Below, piece after piece: positions 56,360 through 64,000 of a stretch of 64,000 nucleotides of DNA. Numbering within the stretch: position 1 is the first letter of the stretch; each line of letters begins with the position of its first letter. The notes under the pieces were generated by a model that searched no databases, was not told the origin of the DNA, and saw only the letters and a list, made by a program, of their open reading frames with translations. The position numbers were made by a program, and so were the translations under genes. Origin of the DNA: Cavia porcellus (lineage: Eukaryota; Chordata; Mammalia; Rodentia; Caviidae); NCBI RefSeq assembly GCF_034190915.1, contig NW_026947502.1, positions 2,880,785 to 2,944,784 on the forward strand. The letters are read 5' to 3'.

Positions 56360-56700
56360 AGGTCTGTATTGCCTTCAGTTCTCCAGACTGAAGTCTTTTT
56401 CTCTCTTCTCTTCCTTTCTTTTAGGAAGGGCCAGGCTTGATCTCTATCAACTCCTGAAGCTAAAGTCACTTGCCAGTTTCTCTTGCTCTCCAATTAAAAT
56501 GTGTTCCTACAAATTCTTGCTGGTTGCAAGCTTTAAGGTCTCTGCACTAGCTGGGGGCATTGGGAGTAGCCCAAGAGTGTAGGTAATGCAGCCAACCATC
56601 ATGAAGACAGCAGTGGCAGGCCTTTTGCCAAGGAGGAATGCTGGTCCAGAGCCTCTCAGGTGCTAGACTGGACAGCAGGGAGTGAGCAGAAGACCAGTGA
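56360..56700 (+). repeat. Duplicated block, copy 2 (other copy 4213-4555)
   Basis: Direct repeat of 4213-4555. This copy lacks the adjacent provirus. Confidence 0.75.
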
Positions 56701-58427
56701 GGGAAGCTTAATCTGTATTCCCAGCCACTACTCCGTGGTCTCATCACTGCCTGAGCTCCACCTCCTGTCGGTTTGGAGCAGCGTTACATTCTCTGGGAGC
56801 TAAAACCATGACGGTGCACACAGGAAATCTGGGTTATGTGCTCCTTATGCAAATCTAATACCAAAGCCATCTCTCCCCATCTTTCACCACATCCACAAAA
56901 AAATTGTCTTCCATTGCTTTTGCAAAAAGCAATTGCAATTGCAATTGCAAAACCATTGCTTTTACCAAAAAAGGCTGAGGACCCCTGCTTTGAGGCCCAA
57001 GCTCATTCCAGTCCTGTGTCCAGTGGTCAAAAGAGGAAACGTAAGTGGAGACGATGAGGAGCTCAAGGGTCTGAAAACTGAACCACCAATGAACTCACCA
57101 TGAGACATGCAGAGTGCTTGCATTTATGCTGTCTTCGGTGGAACAGGAGGAATAAAACTGCTCTTCAAAATGCAAGAAACTGTTCGCCTCTACTTTGTCT
57201 ACAAGACAAAATGAGCAGCTTAAATCCTGGGAAATGAATCGGTATCTGTGAAAAGTAAAAAAAAAAATTACTTCTGTGTAGGAAATGCTTATTCATATGG
57301 GAAAAGCAGAGATTTTTTAACAGCAATGGTTGTCCAAAGGTAGCGTGAAGAGATCTGGCTCTGTTAGTGCTGCACCATCTGGTAAACCTTGGGGACACAC
57401 AGAGTGACTACGCCAGCTCCAGCCCTGCTGAAAGCTACACAGGAGCCCCCGCGTGCTGGAGCAGGGAGGGCTCGAGGGCCGTGAGCTGGCTGTGCTTTCC
57501 CGTGTGTCAGGCCCCCACACCTGGGACAGCGTGCAGAGCAAGGGAGACCCGACATGCAGCTTCCTGCCTTTAGAGCTGTCACTGAGCAGCGTCCAACCTA
57601 GACCAGGGAGGGATGTGGAAGGGAGTCACAAGTACGGTGACTGGGGCACAGGAATAAGAGTCCCCAAGCAGTGGCCGTCCCACTTCAGAGCGTCGAGGTA
57701 AAGACTTGAGTGAGAGCAAACTCACAGCCTGGCTGCCCTTCTGATTGCAGTTCAGGTCACCTGGCCTCCCACACTCCCTCCCAGGTCACCTTCGCTCTCT
57801 CCCTCTCCCGACCTCCATTTCACCTTGTCCCCTGGACTCTCGGCCCAGCCAGAGTTGAGGAATTCCAGAGACAAGCTAGGAATGGGCCTGGACAAATAGT
57901 CACCAGCACGATTTCTCTAATGCCTTCTCAGCCTTGCCGCCAGGTCCTGTGGCGTTTTCCCGAAGCACACTCTCTCACCTTTGAGCAGGGGCCCGGCTCG
58001 GGGATCTTGCTTTGTTTGGTTGAAGAAGGTATTCAGATAGTGATAAAAAGAGTAAAAATACCCAAATGGAATAAAAACAAAATAAATGACCACATAACAC
58101 TAGTTGTGATTATTTTAACGTGTTTATGAACAGAAGAAATAAAAGGAATTAGCAGACTACCTCAGATTAACTGCAAGCTATTGCACAGTATCTCAGTGTC
58201 AGGTTTTGATCACATTAGGAAATACTGGCAGAAGAAAGTCCAGGCCAAGCCACTGTGCACTGCGGTGAGGTACCATGGACAGCCATGGCCTTCTTCACGG
58301 AACAGAGATTTCTTCTTCCTTCGGGGACCCTGAGCCAGGATTGGCAGGAAGAGCACCACCCCCAATGATGCAAGACCTGAGGTCCATTTCCAGCTCTGTT
58401 GGGCCAGCCTCAGTGCTTCTCCCTTGC
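56701..58427. other. Irgd 3' flank, no other gene
   Basis: Contains a short AATTGC repeat at about 56930-56952, an A-run at 57260 and otherwise unique sequence. Short frames have no recognised family. Confidence 0.5.
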
Positions 58428-59687
58428 TCAAATGTGAGCATTTATAATCTTATGCAAGAGGAGCTTAGCATCGTCAGCCACTGTATCAAGGAATTTTGAG
58501 CGTAGAAAGCAGGCTTTCAGAAACTGGGCGACAACAGATGTGACACCTCCGTTCACTGAGCAGAAGCTTTCAGCACAGCGCATGGCCTTTGCCGCTGTGC
58601 TGTCATCCTTCACCAGGGCCCAGAAATCCAAGCACCTGGTGTAGCCCTTGATATCCTGCACCGATGTGCCAAGCTTCATGGCAGTCTCTGCAATGGACTT
58701 ATCATCCAAGCCAAAATATTTTCGGTAAAGCTTCAAGCACGCTTCCTGTTCAGACAAATCAAAGCCTTTGAGGATGGGCATAAAGGGAATGAAAGCCAGA
58801 GCTGAGGACTTCACAGCGTCCAGCCAGATCTTCTGCTTGAGGAAACCTCTCTTCAGCTCAATGCAAGCATCTGAAAGTGTGGGCAGCATGACTGCGAAGG
58901 CCTGGCGCTTGTGAGCAGGAAGCTCCCCCAGCAGCGTCCTCTGCAGACCTGGGAAGTCAAAGTCATGCAGCTCAAAGTTGGAGACCAAGAAGATGCGCGG
59001 GTCAGGCACTCCTATGTCATAGAGGTTAGCCAGGCAGTTGTCTCGGATCAGCTGGAGAACTCTCTCCCTCTGGAAGGACTGGGGCTTGCCTCTCCGCTCA
59101 TTATATAAATCACTGTCCACCTTGCTTCTAACAAAGTAGAAGTTCTTCCCAGCTTCCTGGATTTTCCGGGCCAGGAGAGCATCGTTGCAGGTGAAGCGGG
59201 AGGAGGAAATGATGATGAAGCAGTCGAATGTGGCAAAGCCCACTGCTTCGAGGTACGTGTCCGGGGTGAAGGTGGGCGTCCCGGTCCCAGGCAGGTCCCA
59301 GAAGGTCACGTTGGGGTATTTTGGATGTTTATAGGGGGTTTTCTTCTTGGTGATCTCCACAACCCCAACCTCAGCCGCCCCTTCCTCCTCGTGACCAAGG
59401 CCTCTGAGGGCATTGATGAAACTGGACTTGCCTGTCCCCGACCCGCCGATCACAGCCACTTCCAGGGCAGCATTTTTGGCCTCACTGAGTATTTCTTCAA
59501 TTATATCCACCGCAGCCCGTAGGTTCCCTTCTTTGAGGACTGCTTCAATTTTACTGAGAGTTTCTGGCGGAATGACACCTCCAGCATTACTGATGAAGGC
59601 AGCACTTTGAGACATAAAGTCAGCAGCTAATTGCTGGAAATTCTTTTGAGTCAAATTCTTCAGGAAATCTGAGATCAGGGCATCCAT
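58428..59687 (-). CDS. Irgd: Irgd (Ifi47/IRG-47) orthologue, intact
   Basis: 419 residues in one exon, starting MDALISDFLK and resembling mouse IRGD throughout. G1 is GGSGTGKSS (81-89) and G3 is DLPG (131-134) in the run WDLPGTGTP. G4 reads SKVD (188-191), with serine for the usual threonine. Like mouse IRGD it lacks an N-terminal MG, and the position matching Irga6 T102 is valine (107), while T113 is kept. The helical domain continues through FIPFMPILKGFDLSEQEACL to the end INAHI. The start codon lies 20 bases after a TTTTTACAG acceptor (exon edge 59707). IRGD is an interferon-induced GKS-type IRG that loads on vacuoles and is held in check by IRGM proteins. No 5' exon or ISRE/GAS was found before the L1 at 61.3 kb. 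Confidence 0.95.
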   Translation of the reverse strand: MDALISDFLKNLTQKNFQQLAADFMSQSAAFISNAGGVIPPETLSKIEAVLKEGNLRAAVDIIEEILSEAKNAALEVAVIGGSGTGKSSFINALRGLGHEEEGAAEVGVVEITKKKTPYKHPKYPNVTFWDLPGTGTPTFTPDTYLEAVGFATFDCFIIISSSRFTCNDALLARKIQEAGKNFYFVRSKVDSDLYNERRGKPQSFQRERVLQLIRDNCLANLYDIGVPDPRIFLVSNFELHDFDFPGLQRTLLGELPAHKRQAFAVMLPTLSDACIELKRGFLKQKIWLDAVKSSALAFIPFMPILKGFDLSEQEACLKLYRKYFGLDDKSIAETAMKLGTSVQDIKGYTRCLDFWALVKDDSTAAKAMRCAESFCSVNGGVTSVVAQFLKACFLRSKFLDTVADDAKLLLHKIINAHI

Positions 59688-59707
59688 GGCAGGTGACTCG
59701 GGAAGGT

Positions 59708-60935
59708 CTGTAAAAAGGAGAGAAAACAGTCACAGGGAAGCAGCATCCAAACAGAAGGACAGGCCTCAATACCTCAAGGGACTTCTGACACGATTTTAGG
59801 CAGGACAGACAGGACAGGAAAAGGACATGGAGGACGAAGCACAGGTGGAGTGGGAGCCAGAGAGGTGGAGAGAGGGCTGGAGCCAGGATGCAGGGAGGCG
59901 GAGATGCGGGCAGACACAGGAAGTGCCTCATCCCACAGCCTCAGGGAGCCGGTCCTCCCCACATTCAGTTTCTGCACCCTAGAAATTAGCCTTTCAATTT
60001 TTGATCTTCAGAATGAGAAGAGATTAGATTTCTGTTTTCCAGAAAACTCGACACAGGCACCCTGGGCAGGCAGGACCAGCAGAGGGGAGGCCCTGGTGCG
60101 GGGCACAGTGGACAGGCTGGACCAGTGGCGTGGGGAAGTCTGAAGCAGCGGGGAGAATCCGAGCCAGGAGCTGGTAGATGAGGTGCTCAGCGATTTTGCT
60201 GCAGCACACAGACACCCAGCACAGGAGCAGGCGGGTGGGGCCACCATTCTGCATCAAAGGTCTGAGGAGAACTCCAGCAAGGGGGACCAGTGCCTGCCTC
60301 CACATCCGGAGGCCAAGCTCAGCCCCACACCCAGCATAAATCCCCCTGCACAGGTGGCAGGTCACACAGCACACTTGTGGGGTTTGAACTGGTACTCCCA
60401 CACCAATGTGGATGCCAGAGGAATTCCACTGCTTTTCTTTCTCTTTACATGATTGATTTTCCTTCTTCGGTCTGGTCGTTCCTTCTTTCTTCCTTCATTA
60501 TTTAGTCTTTTGTTTTCTTCTACTCATCTTCTTTCTCGTTTTCCGAACAATTTCTCTAGGTTTTACGATATTTTCATGTTAGTGAACACTGTCTCCTTCT
60601 GCTCCACTTCAAAACTCCTCTGCTTTGTCTTTCATTCTTCACCCCTGTGTTCTCCTGTTTCCAAAAATTTTGGAGATAATCCTTTTCCATTTAGCCTTGC
60701 TTCATCTATATTTCACTTAATTCATCTCTCTATCTGGTCCCCTAAGCCCCTTAACCCACAGTGGGGTAAAGCCACTTTGCTGAGAGGAAAATCATTGCAT
60801 CCAAGTTTCTGGTATATGTTGAGTTTTGTTACACAACTGTAGAATCTGCTCTCATAGGTAAAGCATCAGCTTAATATTTATCCAAGCTTATCAGTAGTCA
60901 GCCTGCGTTTGATGCTATTATTATTGCTAATTGTA
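59708..60935. other. Irgd 5' intron/flank, no other gene
   Basis: 60240-60430 resembles an L1 5' region also seen near 48430 (agccccacatccagaggctgag). The rest is pyrimidine-rich. A full ISRE or GAS was not found. Confidence 0.45.
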
Positions 60936-60939
60936 TTTG

Positions 60940-61095
60940 TTTTTTGGTCTTTTTTGAGATGGGGTATCGCTATGCAGTTCAGGCTGGCCTTGAGCTCACT
61001 TTATAGCCCAGGTTCGTCTGGAACACACAATGATCTTCCCTACGTCAGCCTCCCGAGTGCTGGGATTACAGGCGTGAGCCACCACACCCAGCTTG
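60940..61095 (-). mobile_element. B1-type SINE
   Basis: gagatggggtatcgctatgcagtt, caggctggccttgagctcac and gagtgctgggattacaggcg on the plus strand: a well preserved minus-strand B1. Confidence 0.88.
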
Positions 61096-61269
61096 CTAAT
61101 TGTATTACTTTAAAGAGGATTTCATACCTGTTATAATCAGTTTTTCTTCTTTGTATGAAAATTCTGTCATTGTCTGGGGTCATAACTATTACTTTATTCC
61201 AGTAGCAAAGGACTGGATGCTGAGCCAAATACGCAGCGTCTTCTCATCCATAATATATTTGGAAAGTAA

Positions 61270-64000
61270 GTTCTTGAGATAGACACAAAGACCAAGAACC
61301 ACCTACATCCAGAAGACATCGCTGAGGAACAGACATTTCCTAGGGAAGACTCAGCACTACAGATAAAGCTACCAACTGTAGGAATCTACAAGCACAAACA
61401 CAGAACACTAAACTGGAAAACAGAAAATGACAAGAGACAGAAGAAAAATGTAGCCCCAGACTTCTAGCCCACCCAAGACAAGTCTAGAGCACAGTGAGTT
61501 AGAGGAAATTGAAATACTCCATCTGGAACTTCCTGAAAATGATACCAGCAGAAGTGAACAAACAAATGGATGAGACTATAGCGAAAATAATCTCTCAGGT
61601 AAAAATAGAAATGATCAAAATGACAGAAATTAGAGCAGACACAGATTTTAAAAATACAGGAGCGTAGGAAAGTGATGGACGCCATAAACACCCACTATAG
61701 GAAAGAAATGGAACCTGCGACCCAGATTCAAACAGAAATCCAGGAGATTAAAACTCTGTGAAAGTATATGCAAGAGACTGAACAGAGGTGAAGACAGAAT
61801 ATCAGATTGAGAAGACAGGACTGTGGCTAATGATCACAAAAGGAAAGTTATCTTAAAAATAGCCAGAGACTATGCAAAGTCAGCTGTAAGATGAAGCAAA
61901 TCAGAGCAACATAAGATTGATTGGAGTCAACAAGAAAGCTGGAGACAGCACAAATGCCATAAAAAACCTCTTCACAGACGTAATGCTAGAAAACTCCCAA
62001 ACATAAAGAATTTGACATACAAATAAATGCAGCATGTAGAACTCCAAGTAGCCATGACCAAAATAAATTTATGCTGATGGATATAATAATCAAGATTACT
62101 AAAACTCAGCACTAGAACAGAAATTAAAAGCAACTAGAGAAAAGAAACAAGTCACCTGTAAAGGAAAGCCTGCCAGAATCCCAGGAGACTTCTCAACACA
62201 AGTCCTCAAATCTACAAGAATTTGGAGTGAGGTATGTCAAGCCCTAAAAGAAAACAACCTCTGACTCACATTAATGTACACTGCAAAATTATCTTTCAAA
62301 CTTGACGAAAAACTAAGATACTTCTATGACAAATAACAACCGTAGAAATTCATGACAATCAAACCAGGCCTCTAAAATGCTCTGAAGGATATTTTAGAAA
62401 GAGAAAACAAAAATCACAAGCACAAGAACAGCAATATAAAGAAGCCACCGGGGAAGGCAAACAATTAAACAGAGGGGAAAGATAGGAAAACAACAGCAAA
62501 ATAAGATGAAAAAGATAAGCCGATACAGATCGCTTATCACCATCAATGTAAATGGTCTCAATTCAACAATCTAGAGAAACAGACCGGCAACACGGGTCAA
62601 GCAGCAAAATTCAACAATGTCCTGCATGCAAGAAATACATTTAATTCAGAGAGAAATCCAGAGACTCAAAGTCAAAGGATGGAACACAATACTTCATGCC
62701 ACAGATGCCTGGAAAAAAGCAGGGGTAGCAATTCTAGATGCAGACAATGTGAACTTCAGAGTAAGACTGATGGATCAGAAGAGACAGAGTCACTACATAC
62801 TTGTTAAGGGAAAAGATCAAGAAGAGACAACACCCATAAATACATACACACCAAATGCTGGTGTACCCAAAACCCAGCTACATAAAACTAATAATAGTGG
62901 ACATGAGAAATCAAATGAGCACTAACACAGTTCTAATGGGGGACCATAACACCCCACTATCACAATCTGATAGATCAACTAGACAAAAATCAACAAAGAA
63001 ATATCAGAACTAATGTAGACCTGTGAAAATATGAACTTAGTAGATGTCTATAGAGTGTTCAATGCCACAACATGAGAATACACATTCATCTCAGCTGCCC
63101 ATGGGACATTCGCCAAAATAGACCACATACTATCCTGTATAACACACTTTAATAAAGGCAGAGGAATGGAAATGTCCCATGTATATTATCTGACCAAGGT
63201 ACAATCAAAATAGAAATCAACAGCAAAATAAATCATAAGAACTACACAAACACTTAGAAATTAAACAATATTCACCAGAAAAACTAAACTTTCACAGAGG
63301 AAATTAAAGAAAAAATTAAACTACCTACAATTAAATAATAAGACTGATACAACATACTAGAACCAATGGGATGCAATGAAAGCAGTCCTATGAGGGAAAT
63401 TCATGGTGGTGAATTCTCACATCAGGAAAAGACAGAGCTCAAGTAAACAACTTAATTAACAAACTTTGTTATGAGAGAGCAACTTATAAAGAAAAGAGCA
63501 AAAATTAATACAATTGAGGCTCAGAAAACAATACAAAGGACCAATGAATTGAAGAGCTGGTTCTTCAAAACATTAAATAAAATTGATAAAACTTTAGCAA
63601 ACCTTCCCAAAGTAAAGACTCAAATTCATGCAATTAGGAACAAAAAGAGTGCAATCACAAGAGATTCTGTGGCAGTCCAGAAGATCATGAGTATCTACTT
63701 TGTGAACCTGTATTCTAATAAGATGGAAAACAAAGAAGAAATGAACAGACTGCTAGACACATGAATTGCCCAACTGAGCTGAGAAGATATCAAAATTATA
63801 AATGACCAGATATCAGTCAATGAAATTTAAATGTAACTAAAAACCTACCCGACAGAGAAAAGCCTAGGTCCACACGGATTCACTGTTGAAATTTAAAAGG
63901 AATTTAGACAAGATATAATGCTATTCCTGCTGAAACTTTAATGAAACTAAAAGGGAAGCAACACTTGCAAAGTCATTCGTGAGGGCAAGTATTATCCTGG
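61270..64000 (+). mobile_element. Degraded L1 (5' part, ORF1 and start of ORF2), cut by window end
   Basis: An L1 ORF1 remnant runs from about 61500 to 62440. ORF2 starts near 62530 (atcaccatcaatgtaaatgg), with endonuclease sequence such as KKAGVAILDADN, and reaches reverse-transcriptase linker sequence by 64000. Many stops and frameshifts. The element continues past the window. Confidence 0.8.
62617..63764 (+). pseudogene. L1 ORF2 remnant (endonuclease part)
   Basis: Frames at 62617-62925 and 63471-63764 carry recognisable ORF2 pieces: a MSCMQEIHL start-like endonuclease segment and an ELKSWFFKTLNKIDKTLANL segment. They are separated by stops. ORF2 in live L1 encodes endonuclease and reverse transcriptase. 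Here it is dead. Confidence 0.75.

Noticed and set aside
60500..60560. Possible ISRE (TTTCTCGTTTTC) upstream of Irgd
   Set aside because: Does not fit the GAAANNGAAAC consensus on either strand and has no GAS next to it.
1..64000. CRISPR arrays, bacterial operons, ribosomal or tRNA genes
   Set aside because: The sequence is vertebrate. tRNA-like segments are ID SINEs with A-tails, and tandem repeats are LINE 5' units or microsatellites.

Overview
The window is vertebrate nuclear DNA, almost certainly from a rodent. It carries several interferon-inducible p47 GTPases (IRG family), B1-type and ID-type SINEs, composite B1-dID SINEs of the squirrel/dormouse type, L1 and HAL1-like LINEs, a MaLR and an endogenous betaretrovirus. 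The composite SINEs make a squirrel-related lineage plausible, but the species cannot be fixed from sequence alone. Most of the window is non-coding. The real coding sequences are single-exon IRG reading frames, plus remnants of mobile-element genes.

Layout. 1-562 is plain intergenic sequence. 563-4206 is a young, internally deleted class II (betaretrovirus-like) provirus with two 325-bp LTRs and a 6-bp target duplication. 4213-13600 holds SINEs, two LTR-like repeats, a CpG island at about 5.8-6.3 kb with no gene I can attach to it, and flanking duplicon blocks. From about 8.7 to 47.7 kb there are three copies of an IRG duplicon, all transcribed from the minus strand. Each has a coding exon, an intron with an old L1 and a SINE, a short 5' non-coding exon and a promoter with an ISRE and a GAS. 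The coding exons are at 13621-14874 (IRG-1, intact), 24106-25389 (IRG-2, intact) and 42246-43435 (IRG-3, damaged). IRG-3 has a GMS-type P-loop, a changed G3 motif, a single-base frameshift and no canonical start codon. At about 49.51-51.47 kb a fourth copy (IRG-4) is inverted, promoterless and truncated. It is followed by an LTR-like repeat into which a complete 3.85-kb HAL1-like element inserted (51818-55669, 14-bp target duplication). A clear Irgd (Ifi47/IRG-47) orthologue lies on the minus strand at 58428-59687. The window ends in a degraded L1 with ORF1 and ORF2 remnants.

Function. IRG proteins are interferon-gamma-induced GTPases that act on parasitophorous vacuole membranes. In mouse, GKS-type effectors (IRGA, IRGB, IRGD) are held inactive by GMS-type IRGM regulators. 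IRG-1, IRG-2 and Irgd look like working GKS effectors. IRG-1 and IRG-2 have STAT1- and ISGF3/IRF-type sites upstream of exon 1. IRG-3 is the most unusual locus: an IRGA-like gene whose P-loop lysine became methionine through one base change and whose 3' half looks like it was converted from IRG-2. The cluster appears to be in active birth-and-death evolution.
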